Of a stretch of DNA of 64,000 bases, positions 34,390-43,004 are shown in pieces. The notes beneath the pieces were generated by a model, which was given only the letters and a program-made list of their open reading frames with translations, had not been told where the DNA came from and ran no database searches. Each line of letters begins with the position of its first letter. Within the stretch, counting starts at the first letter, position 1. The DNA is taken from NCBI RefSeq assembly GCF_002343915.1, contig NZ_NETK01000001.1, positions 434,001 through 498,000 on the forward strand. The letters run 5' to 3'. A program made the position numbers and the translations under genes. Source of the stretch: Nannocystis exedens. GTDB taxonomy: Bacteria > Myxococcota_A > Polyangia > Nannocystales > Nannocystaceae.

Positions 34390-35046
34390 GTGGGTTCGCT
34401 CCTGCAGCTACTACGTCCGGGCTCGACGCCGAGCGCCTCCGAAGCGGAGGACCGCGAGGCCGAGCTCCTTCATCGCGCGCGCGGCGGCGACATCGAGGCC
34501 TGGTCGCGCCTCTATCAAGAGCACTTCGACCGCGTGTTCCGGCACATCGCCTATCTCACCGGCGACACCGCCGCGGCCGAGGATCTGGTCCAGGAGACGT
34601 TCGCGCGGGCCTTCGTCGGCCTGGCGCAGTTCGAGGGTCGGGGCTCGTTCGCCGGGTGGCTGCGGGGGATCGCCGTCAACATCGTGCGCAAGCACTGGCG
34701 CTCGCGCTACCGTGGTGACCAGGCCATGGATCGTCTCGAGGTCGTCAGCGCCCAGCGCAGCGTCGGCACCGACGCCGACCCCGAGAGCGCGCACCTCCGC
34801 CAGCGCCGCGCCGAGGTCTTGATGGCGGTGCTCGAGACCCTGCCTCCGCATCTGCGCGAGGCCTTCGTGCTGTGCGACCTGCAGGACATGCCGGTGCCCG
34901 CGGCCGCGGCCGAGCTCGGCATTTCGCCCGGCAACCTGCGCGTGCGCGCCACCCGGGCCCGCGCCCGGATCCGCAGCGAGCTCGTGCGGCTCGGGTGGCT
35001 CGCCGAAGACTCTCACGACAAGGAGCGCGACCATGGCGACGCATGA
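34390..35046 (+). CDS. ECF sigma factor (RNA polymerase sigma-70 family)
   Basis: 218 residues from GTG 34390, which has GGGGG about 6 nt upstream. An in-frame ATG at 34348 would add 14 residues but lies against the base of the leader stem, so I prefer the GTG. Region 2 (YQEHFDRVFRHIAYLTGD, AEDLVQETFARAFVG) and region 4 (LPPHLREAFVLCDLQDMPV, AAAELGISPGNLRVRATRAR) are both complete, as in ECF sigma factors. It redirects RNA polymerase to a small regulon under the control of an anti-sigma factor. The next gene overlaps by 14 nt and encodes the likely anti-sigma factor. Confidence 0.9.
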   Translation: MGSLLQLLRPGSTPSASEAEDREAELLHRARGGDIEAWSRLYQEHFDRVFRHIAYLTGDTAAAEDLVQETFARAFVGLAQFEGRGSFAGWLRGIAVNIVRKHWRSRYRGDQAMDRLEVVSAQRSVGTDADPESAHLRQRRAEVLMAVLETLPPHLREAFVLCDLQDMPVPAAAAELGISPGNLRVRATRARARIRSELVRLGWLAEDSHDKERDHGDA

Positions 35047-36136
35047 GGACGACCGCCTCCCGCCCGAGCTCGCGCCGTTCACCCGCGACACCGCCGATCA
35101 CCTCGATCGCCTGGTCGCCCGGGCCCGGCCCACACCTGACTTTGCGGCCATGTTGGCTCGCGCCCGCGAGCTCGACCCCGCCGCCGTGTCGGCCGACGCG
35201 GTCGCGCGCGCCGAGGCCCTGCCGCCGGTGGTCCCGCTCGCGCCCGGCGAGGGCAAGGGCGACGCCGAGGCGCTGGCCCCGTTCACCGGCGCGCTGAAGG
35301 CCGAGCTCGACGGCAAGCTCGCCGAGCGCCGCCTGGCCAGCATCCCGCCGCCGCAGGTGTCCCGGCGCCGCCGGATCGGCGTCGCCCTCGGCGTGGCCGC
35401 GGCCCTCGCCGCGGCCGTCTTGCTGGCGGTCGTCGGCCCCGACCTCGTCGCCCGGCGAGCCGACCAGCGCGGCACCGCGGCGGCCCTCGAGGGCGCAGGC
35501 GGCCGCCACGGCGAGACGCGGGTCGGCGGCACCACCGAGGTCCACGTCGACGGCGTCGCCGAGCCGCGTGCGGCTGTCCCCGAGGACATGCCCTGGAAGA
35601 CATCCTCGGAGGATGTCCTCGAGGACATGCCTGAAAAGTCATCCTCGCCAGTCCCGGCGAGCCCCGCGGCCGACGACCCGACCGACGAGAAGCCGCGCAA
35701 GCCGGTCGCCAAGGACGGCCCGCGCCGGCGCAAGCCGGTCGAGGACCTCGCGCCCGCGCCGGCCGGCCCCTCGCTCGAGGACGAGGCGCAGCTCTTGTGG
35801 CAGAAGGGCGAGCTCGCGGCCGCCGAGCGCAAGTACCGGGAGATCCTCGCCCTCCCCGGCGCCGGCGCGCGCGCCGAGCTGGCCTACGGCGACCTGTTCG
35901 CGCTGGCCCGCCAGCTCCGCGGCGGCGACGGCCAGGCGGCCGTGTGGCGCGAGTACCTGCGGCGCTTCCCGAGCGGCCGCTTCGCCGACGACGCCCGCGC
36001 CGGCCTGTGCCGCCGCAGCCCGGCCGTCAGCCGCGCGGCCTGCTGGCAGGACTACCTCGAGCACCACCCGGCGGGCGCCCATCGCAAGCAAGCCGAGGCT
36101 GCCCTCGCCGGGGCCGCCGGCGGAGAGGCGCCGTGA
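35033..36136 (+). CDS. Probable membrane anti-sigma factor with C-terminal TPR-like domain
   Basis: 367 residues. The cytoplasmic N-terminus (about 1-112) would bind the sigma factor. It is followed by one membrane helix (about 115-137, IGVALGVAAALAAAVLLAVV), a charged linker and a periplasmic C-terminal domain with helical repeats (AAERKYREILALPGAG, AAVWREYLRRFPSGRF), typical of TPR units. Gene order and overlap with the sigma gene support the anti-sigma role; no zinc-binding anti-sigma motif is seen. The linker (about residues 181-205, EDMPWKTSSEDVLEDMPEKS) is encoded by a palindrome array with one 11-bp step instead of 14. Confidence 0.7.
   Translation: MATHEDDRLPPELAPFTRDTADHLDRLVARARPTPDFAAMLARARELDPAAVSADAVARAEALPPVVPLAPGEGKGDAEALAPFTGALKAELDGKLAERRLASIPPPQVSRRRRIGVALGVAAALAAAVLLAVVGPDLVARRADQRGTAAALEGAGGRHGETRVGGTTEVHVDGVAEPRAAVPEDMPWKTSSEDVLEDMPEKSSSPVPASPAADDPTDEKPRKPVAKDGPRRRKPVEDLAPAPAGPSLEDEAQLLWQKGELAAAERKYREILALPGAGARAELAYGDLFALARQLRGGDGQAAVWREYLRRFPSGRFADDARAGLCRRSPAVSRAACWQDYLEHHPAGAHRKQAEAALAGAAGGEAP
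35573..35643. repeat. 14-bp dyad array inside the anti-sigma gene
   Basis: Nodes GCTG 35573, CATG 35587, CATC 35601, GATG 35612, CATG 35626 and CATC 35640. All steps are 14 bp except 35601 to 35612, which is 11 bp: the array has lost exactly 3 bp and keeps the reading frame. TGTCCTCGAGGACA is again present. Confidence 0.8.
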
Positions 36137-36327
36137 CGCGCGCGGCGGCGACTCGCGTGCGGCTGGGCAGGTGGGTCGGTCCTGCCCTCGCAGTGCGCCC
36201 GGGCGCTCCCATGGCCGCGGGCGGCGCCGGCTCGACGACGGCCGCGCGGCGGTCCAACCGCTTTACAGCCGCCGAGCTCGCGGCCGCCGAAGTCGCACCT
36301 GCGGCCCTCGCCGGGCGGTCCTCTTCG

Positions 36328-37107
36328 ATGGGTCGGCCTCTCGCGCGCCTGCTCGGCCTGGCCGCCGCGCTGGCGCTGGCGAGCGCCTCCGCCTGCTTGA
36401 AGGAGTACACGATCGGCGGCGCGGGCTCGACCGACGACGGCAGCAGCGACAGCGGCGACAGCTCGCACGCCAGCGAGGACAGCCACGCCAGCGAGGACAG
36501 CCACGCCAGCGAGGACAGCCACGCCAGCGAAGACACCTCCCACGACTCGGAGACATGTCCGGAGGGACAGGAAAGCTGTGACAGCGGCACCACCTGCGCC
36601 ACCGCGTGCGGCGACCCGACATGTCCCGATGGCCAGGTCCCGTGCGGCAGCGACTGCGTCGCTCCGGAAGCCTGCTGCGACCCCGCCTGCGACCCGGTGC
36701 GGGAGCGCTGCGACGCCGGCGAATGCCGCTGCCGCGACGGCCTGGTCCGCTGCGGCGGCGCCTGCGCCGACACCCGCAGCGACCCGAACCACTGCGGCGA
36801 GTGCGATCAAGACTGCGGCGACCAGGGCCTGTGCAACAACAGCAAGTGCGTCGAGGGCTGCGGCGACGGCCGCACCGACTGCGACGGCGCCTGCGTGGTG
36901 CTCGGCGACGACCCGCTGCACTGCGACGCCTGCGGCAGCCCCTGCGCCGGCGACGAGGTGTGCCTGGCCGGCGACTGCCGCCCCTACACCTACGCCGGCG
37001 AGTGCCTGACCTGCCCCTGCCCGTCGGCCTGCACCGGCGACCTCGCCGTCTGCTGCGACTCGGCCTACCTCGGCGCGGCGGTGTGCGTCGACAACGGCTG
37101 CGATTGA
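36328..37107 (+). CDS. Cys-rich repeat lipoprotein
   Basis: 259 residues from ATG 36328, which gives a lipoprotein signal ending at Cys23 (ASAC). A short linker with four copies of DSHASE (an 18-bp DNA repeat at about 36463-36540) is followed by a domain with about 40 cysteines in C-x(n)-C patterns (CDPVRERCDAGECRC, CNNSKCVEGCGDG), like small EGF- or knot-like modules of myxobacterial surface proteins. It follows the sigma/anti-sigma pair by 191 bp and may belong to the regulon. Two dispersed dyads (36554, 36620) encode CPEGQ and CPDGQ in frame. Confidence 0.75.
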   Translation: MGRPLARLLGLAAALALASASACLKEYTIGGAGSTDDGSSDSGDSSHASEDSHASEDSHASEDSHASEDTSHDSETCPEGQESCDSGTTCATACGDPTCPDGQVPCGSDCVAPEACCDPACDPVRERCDAGECRCRDGLVRCGGACADTRSDPNHCGECDQDCGDQGLCNNSKCVEGCGDGRTDCDGACVVLGDDPLHCDACGSPCAGDEVCLAGDCRPYTYAGECLTCPCPSACTGDLAVCCDSAYLGAAVCVDNGCD

Positions 37108-37126
37108 AACGCGCTAGGCTGGCCCC

Positions 37127-38286
37127 GTGCTCCTCGCCTCGACATGCGCGCTCGTCGCCCTGCTGGTCGCCCCCGCGGCCGCGCCGGGTGTCGCTTCGGG
37201 CATGTCCCCAGGGACAGGCGACCCCGCCGACGAGCCGCAGGAGTTCCGGGCCGCGCGCGCCGACATCACCGGCTTCGACGAGGCCGCCGTGCTGGCGGCC
37301 CTGCGCCTGCGCCTGCCGCGGCTGCCGATCGAGCGCCACGGCGGCGCGGCCCCGACCGCGTCGCCCCACCTCTATCTCCAGCTGTCCCGGGCCGCCGACG
37401 ACCGCGGGACGATCCGCGTGATCACCTCCGACGGCCGCGCCTACGAGCGCAGCTTCATCATCGAGATCGGGCAAGAGGTCCGCGTCGCCGCCAGCACCGC
37501 CGCGAACCTGATCTTCGCCGTCGAGCAGGGCGCGGTCACCCCCGACGCGGAGGACGTGGCGATCCCGCCGCCCGCGGCCGCGACCGCCCCCGAGCCGGGC
37601 CCCCCGCGCCCGAGCCCGCGCCCCCGCACGTCGAGTCGCCGCCCACCCGGTCCGAAACGACAGGTCTCAAAGAGCCGGTCCGCGAGGACATGTCTCAAAA
37701 ACCACGCTGGGAGCTCGGCCTCGGCCTGCACGCGGCGACCGTCCTCGGCCTCGGCCCGCCGACCTACGGCGGGCCGCTGGCGGGCGGCGGCGGCGGGCTG
37801 GGCGTCGAGGTGCGCAGCCCCCGGGGCTTCGCCGCGGCGCTCGAGACCCGCGCGATCGGCCAGAGCGAGGCGGGCGCCGGCCTCGGGCGCCTGCGCGTGG
37901 CGATCGCGGCCGGCTATGCCCTGCGCCGCAAGAGCTTCGAGCTGCCGATCCTGGTCGGCCTGGCGATCGAGCCGTGGTGGATCACGCGCGCGGGCGAGCA
38001 GGCCCCGCTCCTGGCCGCCGGCGACGACGACGTCCTGACCCGCCCGCCGCTGCTGGGCGGCTTCCTCCGGCTGTCGCCCGGCTGGCGAGCCCAGCCGTCG
38101 CCGCGGCTCGGCCTGCGCGTGGGCCCGCGGATCGAGCTCGGAGGCGGCTTCGCGATCGACCACGACGACGGCGCGCGGGTGATCGGCCTGGCCGACACGA
38201 CCGGCACCCCGCGCTTCCGCGTCGGCGGCCTCGAGCTGTCGCTCGGGGTGGAGCTGGCGCTGCAGTTCGGGCTGCCGTCCCGCTGA
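37127..38286 (+). CDS. Outer-membrane barrel-like protein, single frameshift
   Basis: It begins at GTG 37127 with a signal peptide. TAGGCT lies exactly 6 nt upstream. The first part (to about 37600) has a mixed alpha/beta domain (FDEAAVLAALRLRLPRLPIE, RSFIIEIGQEVRV). The second part, in another frame, is a Pro-rich linker and a C-terminal region of alternating beta strands (WELGLGLHAATVLGLGPPTY, ending LELALQFGLPSR), likely a small outer-membrane barrel. The two frames meet at a run of six C residues (37600-37605), so one base appears to be missing. Both halves look well conserved, which favours a recent lesion or a sequence error. Confidence 0.6.
37661..37706. repeat. 14-bp dyad array (4 nodes) inside a CDS
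   Basis: Nodes CAGG 37661, CCGG 37675, CATG 37689 and CACG 37703, each 14 bp apart, in the linker of the barrel-like protein. A perfect dyad TGTCCC-CA-GGGACA also lies at 37203-37216 in the same gene. Confidence 0.6.
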
Positions 38287-38321
38287 CGCCGCGGCGGCGC
38301 GGGTGTAAAACCGGCGGTGCC

Positions 38322-38762
38322 ATGCGCCCCCTCGTCTCCGTGGCCCTCGCGGCGGTCCTCCTCGGTTGCGCCCACAAACCCGCCGGCGGCCCGATCTCGC
38401 TGCGCAGCGAGTCGGTCAAGGAAGACGCCGCCGACCTCCAGCTCGACCTCACCTACGAGCCCAAGGGCCCGCGCCAGGTCGAGATCGTGCTCAAGATGCG
38501 CGTCGCCGGCATCGTCGAGACCAACAAGCTGGTCGCCGAGGTCTACATCAAGGGCTTCAACGTCGAGGGCGGCGCGACCCGCTGGGACGGCTTCGTCCCG
38601 CCCCGCACGCCCCAGACCTTCCGCGTGCTGCTGTCGGTCGCCGAGGGCTTCGACGAGGCCACCGCCACCGTGATGCTGTCGCGCTCGCAAGACAGCAACC
38701 AGCTGCTGCGCGAGGAGCTGACGTTCACCGTCGACGACCAGGGCGTGGTCCACAAGCAGTGA
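38322..38762 (+). CDS. Small lipoprotein
   Basis: 146 residues from ATG 38322. The lipobox LLGC with Cys16 is clear. The mature domain is a single beta-sandwich-like unit (QLDLTYEPKGPRQVEIVLKM, EELTFTVDDQGVVHKQ), possibly immunoglobulin-like. No family was recognised. It lies 35 bp after the barrel-like gene and is probably in the same operon. The stop codon is followed at once by a long palindrome array and three hairpins. Confidence 0.7.
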   Translation: MRPLVSVALAAVLLGCAHKPAGGPISLRSESVKEDAADLQLDLTYEPKGPRQVEIVLKMRVAGIVETNKLVAEVYIKGFNVEGGATRWDGFVPPRTPQTFRVLLSVAEGFDEATATVMLSRSQDSNQLLREELTFTVDDQGVVHKQ

Positions 38763-38771
38763 GCCGCGTGA

Positions 38772-38845
38772 CATGATGTTTCAAGCATGTCCTGAGTGGC
38801 ATGTCCTTGATGCCATGCGTGAAAAGACATGCCCTGTCGGACATG
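38772..38845. repeat. 14-bp CATG array (6 nodes)
   Basis: CATG occurs at 38772, 38786, 38800, 38814, 38828 and 38842: six exact repeats with a strict 14-bp period. The 10-bp inserts between them are different (for example TCCTGAGTGG, CGTGAAAAGA), so it is the node position, not the whole sequence, that is conserved. Confidence 0.95.
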
Positions 38846-38892
38846 CCCTCGGGCTCGCCTGCTCCCGCGGGCCCCGATCGGAGCGGGCGGCC

Positions 38893-38990
38893 CGATGCAC
38901 GCACCGGTGCATCGCTGGAATGAGGCCTCGCTCCGGCGAGGCCGTTCGGGCGAGGGGCCTCCGGTGCCGGGCTCTCGCGCATGCGAGGGC
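38893..38990. terminator. Three hairpins between convergent genes
   Basis: CGATGCAC-N6-GTGCATCG (38893-38914), GGCCTCGC-TCCG-GCGAGGCC (38924-38943) and GCTCTCGC-GCAT-GCGAGGGC (38971-38990) stand in a row in the 387-bp gap between two convergent genes. No T tracts are present. Together with the preceding CATG array they may stop transcription from both sides. Confidence 0.5.
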
Positions 38991-39149
38991 TTGGCCGGAC
39001 GGCGCCCCCGGAGCGTGGAGGCCGGCAAGAGCAGCGCGTTCCGGGTGGCGGGCCCACCCGGCCGCGGTCGGACCGCCCTCGACGCGAGGCTCCGCGAGTG
39101 CGGGCCCGTCGGTCCCGCCGCGAGACGCGAGCGCCGATGCGCTCGCGCT

Positions 39150-40031
39150 TCAGGTCTCGACGGAGACGGTCTGGATCCCGACCAGGTCGCCGTCGGCGGT
39201 CTCGCCGATCACGAACATGTCGATCGCCCCCGACAGCCAGTTGCCCGGCTTCTCGCCGATCCGGAACATCTTGAGGTTGACGAGGTGGGCGTCGAGGGTG
39301 TCGCGGATCGCCTGGTACTGCTCCGCGCGCATGATCTCGTAGTCGGTCCACCAGTCCTGCGGCGTCGTCATGTCGAGGAAGATCTCCTCCCACGGCTTCT
39401 CCTCGATCGCCTGCTCCGCGAGCGGCGCCTCGCCGTCGTCGACCACGATCAGCGGGCCGACCAGCTCCTTGAGGTTGTCGACCGTGACCGGGGCCGCGCC
39501 GGGCAGGCCGAACACGGTCCACGGGTAGTCCGACTCGCTGGGCCACCACACGCCGTCGACGACCGGCTCCAGCGCGTCGATCGCCGCCTGCGCGTCGGGG
39601 CCGAGGCCCTCCCCGCCCGTCGTCTCGTCGGTGGTCGAGCCGGTGGTCGTGTCGCCGGTCGTCTCGTCGCCCGTCGTCGTCGTCGTCTCGTCACCCGTCG
39701 TCGTCGTCGTCTCGTCGCCCGTCGTCGTCGTCTCGTCGCCCGTCGTCGTGTCGACCGGCGAGGTGGTCGAGTCGGTCGTGGTGTCGTCGGTCGTCGTCGC
39801 GTCGGTGGTCGGGTCGCCCGTCGTCGGGTCGCTCGTGGTCGCGTCGCCGGTGCTGCCCGTGGGCGCCTCGCCGGTGGTCGGCTCGCTCGTGGTCGTCGTC
39901 GTCGCGTCGGTCTCGCCGGTGCTCGTGCCGTCCGTCGCGCCGTCGGTGGTGCCGGGGTCGCTGGGACTGCAGGCGAGGAGGACGGCGAAGGACATCAGGA
40001 GGTGCGCGGGAGAGCGAAGACCTGCGGACAT
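39150..40031 (-). CDS. NuiA-like (nuclease A inhibitor family) lipoprotein
   Basis: 293 residues. The signal ends in LLAC with Cys21, followed by a long Thr/Asp linker of repeated TTTGDE units (about 25-145). The C-terminal domain (about 150-293) resembles the NuiA family, small proteins of which one member blocks the Anabaena sugar-nonspecific nuclease NucA: SESDYPWTVFGLPG near its start, MFRIGEKPGNWLSG, and the end GDLVGIQTVSVET. As a lipoprotein it would act outside the cytoplasm, unlike cytosolic NuiA. No nuclease gene is nearby. The family match is by eye and moderately sure. Confidence 0.65.
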   Translation of the reverse strand: MSAGLRSPAHLLMSFAVLLACSPSDPGTTDGATDGTSTGETDATTTTTSEPTTGEAPTGSTGDATTSDPTTGDPTTDATTTDDTTTDSTTSPVDTTTGDETTTTGDETTTTTGDETTTTTGDETTGDTTTGSTTDETTGGEGLGPDAQAAIDALEPVVDGVWWPSESDYPWTVFGLPGAAPVTVDNLKELVGPLIVVDDGEAPLAEQAIEEKPWEEIFLDMTTPQDWWTDYEIMRAEQYQAIRDTLDAHLVNLKMFRIGEKPGNWLSGAIDMFVIGETADGDLVGIQTVSVET

Positions 40032-40399
40032 GGGCGTCGTCTAGCGCGTCCGTCGTCGCCCGGGAAGGCCGCGTCGCATTTGCCGCAGCCACGCGCGCCC
40101 GCCTCGCGCCCCTTCGATCACGCGCCGGTCGCGTCCGCCCGTTCGCTCGAGCGCGTGCGCGCGACGCTCGAGTCGCTCGCGCACGCTCCGTCGCTCGGGC
40201 CGCGGCGCCGTGACGCTGCCGTCACTCTGCGGGAGCGCCGCGCCGCTCGCCGTCCGGGTCCGGAGGAGCTCAAGCCCGAGGAGCGCCGTAGATGCTTCGA
40301 GACATGCTCCATCGGACATGCCCGCTTGATCATGGTCTCCTGGACATGTCTCGAAGACCCGTCACGGCAGCGCCGCCGGGCCGCCCGCGAGCGAGCCGC
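40032..40399. repeat. 368-bp gap with a CATG array
   Basis: No gene supported. CATG occurs at 40303, 40317, 40331 and 40345 with an exact 14-bp period. A hairpin CTCGAGCG-N11-CGCTCGAG lies at 40146-40172. Confidence 0.8.
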
Positions 40400-41386
40400 T
40401 CAGCCGTTGATCTGGCGCATGCTGGCCTCCGGGTAGCGCTCGCCGGCCGCGGCGCCGCGGGGCGCCACGGCGTCGATCGCCTGCAGCTCCTCGGCGGTCA
40501 GCACGAGGTCGACGGCGGCGATGTTCTCGGCCAGGCGCGCCTCGCTGCGGGTGCCGGGGATCGGGACGATGTGGGGCGCGCGGGCCAGCAGCCAGGCCAG
40601 CGCGAGCTGGGCCGCGGTGACGTTGCGGGCGGCGGCGAGCTGCTCGACCTGGCGGACGAGGTCGAGGTTGCGCTGGAAGTTCTCGCCCTGGAACCGCGGC
40701 GAGTGGCGGCGGTAGTCGTCGGCCGCGAGGTCGTCGATCGACTTGATCTGGCCGGTGAGGAAGCCGCGCCCGAGCGGGCTGTAGGCGACGAAGGTGATCC
40801 CGAGCTCGGCGCACAGGCCGAGCAGCTCGTCCTCGGGGTCGCGGCTCCACAGCGAGTACTCGGTCTGCAGCGCGGCGATCGGGTGGACCTTGGAGGCGCG
40901 GCGGATCGTCGCCGGCGCGGCCTCGCTGAGGCCGAGGTGACGCACCTTGCCCGCCTTGACCAGGTCGGCCATCGCCCCGACGGTGTCCTCGATCGGGACC
41001 TCGGGGTCGACGCGGTGCTGGTAGTAGAGGTCGATGACGTCGACGCCGAGGCGCTTGAGGCTGGCGTCGCAGGCCTGCTTGACGTACTCGGGCTTGCCGG
41101 AGACGCCGAGGAACTCGCCGTTCGGGCCGCGGCGGATGGCGAACTTGGTGGCCAGGACGACGGCGTCGCGGCGGTCGCGGATCGCCCTGCCGACCAACTC
41201 CTCGTTGCGGCCGGTGCCGTACATGTCGGCGGTGTCGAGGAAGTTGACGCCCTCGGCGAGCGCGCGGTGGAGGACGGCGATCGAGCGCTGCTCGTCGGCG
41301 GGGCCGTAGAAGTCGGACATGCCCATGCAGCCGAGGCCGATGGCGGACAGGTCGATGCCGGAGGTGCCAAGCTTGCGTGTCTTCAT
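40400..41386 (-). CDS. Aldo/keto reductase
   Basis: 328 residues, usual length. The catalytic tetrad of the aldo/keto reductase barrel is in place: Asp51 (FLDTADMYG), Tyr56, Lys81 (LATKFAI) and His124 (YYQHRVDP). The NADPH-binding end has [14 protein letters not shown]. Such enzymes reduce aldehydes and ketones; the substrate is unknown. It most resembles the YakC/AKR13-type group of soluble reductases. The AraC-type regulator gene starts upstream on the same strand, 101 bp away, and may control it. Confidence 0.93.
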   Translation of the reverse strand: MKTRKLGTSGIDLSAIGLGCMGMSDFYGPADEQRSIAVLHRALAEGVNFLDTADMYGTGRNEELVGRAIRDRRDAVVLATKFAIRRGPNGEFLGVSGKPEYVKQACDASLKRLGVDVIDLYYQHRVDPEVPIEDTVGAMADLVKAGKVRHLGLSEAAPATIRRASKVHPIAALQTEYSLWSRDPEDELLGLCAELGITFVAYSPLGRGFLTGQIKSIDDLAADDYRRHSPRFQGENFQRNLDLVRQVEQLAAARNVTAAQLALAWLLARAPHIVPIPGTRSEARLAENIAAVDLVLTAEELQAIDAVAPRGAAAGERYPEASMRQING

Positions 41387-41487
41387 GCCCTCATCTGTAA
41401 GCGAGGCCGCGCGCGCGCGCCACGCCGGGCGCTGCGCTTCTCTTGCCCGATCCTGCGAGACCGCCGAACGCCCGCCCTGCGGGCCCG

Positions 41488-42411
41488 TCAGGCCGTCCGC
41501 TGCAGCTCGCGCGGCCCGTCGCCGGCGGCGGCCAGGCGGCGGGCGTACTCGGCCGGCGGGACGCCGAAGTAACTCTTGAAGTCGCGGGTGAAGTGCGACG
41601 CGCTGGCGTAGCCGACCTGGCCCGCGACCTCGCTGGCTCGCGCGCCGCGGAGCAGCAGGGTGCGCGCCTCGTGCAGGCGGACGTGCTTGACGTAGCGCAT
41701 CGGGCTGACGCGGGCGACCGCGCGGAAGCGGTGGGCGAAGTGCGAGGGGCTCATCGCGACCCGCCGCGCCAGGCCCTCGACCGTCAGGCGGGCGGCGGCG
41801 TGGGTGCGGATGAACGCCATCGCCTCCTGGATCCGCGCCTCGTCGCCGCGACGGACCGCGCGGCGCAGCACCGCCGCGGCCTCCGAACGCAGCAGGCGGA
41901 ACACGATCTCCTCGACGATCAGCGGCGCCAGCACGGCCCGCTCGGCCGGATCGCCGACCGTGTCGAGCAGGCGGCACAGCGCGCCGAGGATCGCCGGGTC
42001 GAGCCGCGAGACGAACGCGGGCACCGGCTCGTCGACCGGACCCGCGTCGCTGTCGGCCAGCGCGATCAGGGTGCGGGCGACCACGTCGGGCGGCATGGCG
42101 ACGCACACCGAGAGGTAGGGCCGCTCGGGGCTGGCCTCGAGCACGGTGCTCTCGAACTCGGACTCGCCGGTCAGCAAGAGGTAGTGGAGCGGATCGTAGG
42201 TCAGCGCGTGCGCGCCGAAGCTCGCCTCCTTGCGCCCCTGCACCACCGTCACCAGCGACAGCGTCAACGCCTGCGACTTGCGCTTCGTCGTCGGCCGATC
42301 GGCCCGCCAGAACCACACGCCCGGGTACGGCGAGTACGTCTGACCCTCGGCCGTCGCGTACCGGGCGACGAGGGCGAGCAGGTCGGCGTGTCCGCGCGGC
42401 GGCTGGTCCAC
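41488..42411 (-). CDS. AraC family transcriptional regulator
   Basis: 307 residues from GTG 42411. This start is supported by a TATCCT -10 box 7 nt upstream; a longer frame upstream runs into repeat DNA. The N-terminal half is the AraC_N-type sensing domain ([31 protein letters not shown]). The last 100 residues hold two helix-turn-helix units ([40 protein letters not shown], then [11 protein letters not shown]). It is likely to activate the neighbouring aldo/keto reductase gene, a common pairing, but that is inference. Confidence 0.9.
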   Translation of the reverse strand: MDQPPRGHADLLALVARYATAEGQTYSPYPGVWFWRADRPTTKRKSQALTLSLVTVVQGRKEASFGAHALTYDPLHYLLLTGESEFESTVLEASPERPYLSVCVAMPPDVVARTLIALADSDAGPVDEPVPAFVSRLDPAILGALCRLLDTVGDPAERAVLAPLIVEEIVFRLLRSEAAAVLRRAVRRGDEARIQEAMAFIRTHAAARLTVEGLARRVAMSPSHFAHRFRAVARVSPMRYVKHVRLHEARTLLLRGARASEVAGQVGYASASHFTRDFKSYFGVPPAEYARRLAAAGDGPRELQRTA

Positions 42412-42521
42412 GGGGCCGAGGATAACCCAGCCGCGGGCGGTCCGGACGACGGTCCGCGGACGGAGAACCGGCGGGCCGAGGCGGCCGGCGAGCCGCCTCG
42501 CCGGAGATGCGCTCGCTCGGA

Positions 42522-42567
42522 CATGCCCGAACGGACATGCCCGCTCGGACATGCCCGCTCGGACAGG
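42522..42567. repeat. 14-bp CATG array (4 nodes)
   Basis: CATG at 42522, 42536 and 42550 and CAGG at 42564, all 14 bp apart, with inserts CCCGAACGGA, CCCGCTCGGA and CCCGCTCGGA. It lies upstream of the AraC gene and next to the end of rlmH. Confidence 0.9.
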
Positions 42568-42568
42568 C

Positions 42569-42994
42569 TCACCCGTGGTGATACGGGTGCCCGGCGAGCA
42601 GGCTGCCGGCGCGGTAGAGCTGCTCGAGCAGGATCAGGCGGACCAGGCGGTGCGGCAGGGTCAGGCGGGACACGGCCAGCAGGCGGTCGGCCTGGGTGCG
42701 GTCGGTGACGGTGAAGCCGTCGGCGTCGCCGATGTAGAGCGCGACGTCGCGGGCGTCGCGGCGCCAGCGGTCGATCCACTGCGCGAGCTCGCGGGTGGCG
42801 AGCTGTTCGCCGCGCTCGTCGAGGAGCACGCGGGCGCCCTCGTGGCGGGTCCAGTGGGCGCGGATCGCCGCGAGGTCGCGCACCTCGAGCATCTCGACGG
42901 TGACGAACGGCTGGACGCGCCGCAAATAGTCGGCGCACAACGCGACGAGCGCGGTGTCCTTGAGCTTGCCGGCGGCGACGACGCTGATCTTCAC
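42569..42994 (-). CDS. rlmH: 23S rRNA pseudouridine-1915 N3-methyltransferase RlmH
   Basis: 141 residues from GTG 42994. RlmH is a small SPOUT methyltransferase that methylates pseudouridine 1915 in helix 69 of 23S rRNA, using S-adenosylmethionine as a homodimer. The family features are visible: N-terminal VKISVVAAGKLKD, LLDERGEQLATRELAQWI, YIGDADGF near residue 97 in place of the usual FxIGGxxG, and the C-terminal LLEQLYRAGSLLAGHPYHHG. It lies 10 bp after rsfS, the common bacterial arrangement. Confidence 0.93.
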   Translation of the reverse strand: MKISVVAAGKLKDTALVALCADYLRRVQPFVTVEMLEVRDLAAIRAHWTRHEGARVLLDERGEQLATRELAQWIDRWRRDARDVALYIGDADGFTVTDRTQADRLLAVSRLTLPHRLVRLILLEQLYRAGSLLAGHPYHHG

Positions 42995-43004
42995 GGGCGA
43001 AGGC

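Noticed and set aside
37595..37610. Programmed -1 frameshift at the C run in the barrel-like gene
   Set aside because: There is no slippery heptamer of known type or clear stimulatory hairpin, and another nearby gene has similar breaks, so an indel or sequence error is simpler.
38769..38850. A small gene coding repeated RTCP/GHA peptides over the CATG array
   Set aside because: Several frames are open across the arrays and give similar short peptides everywhere; there is no ribosome-binding site and the signal is the DNA period, not a protein.
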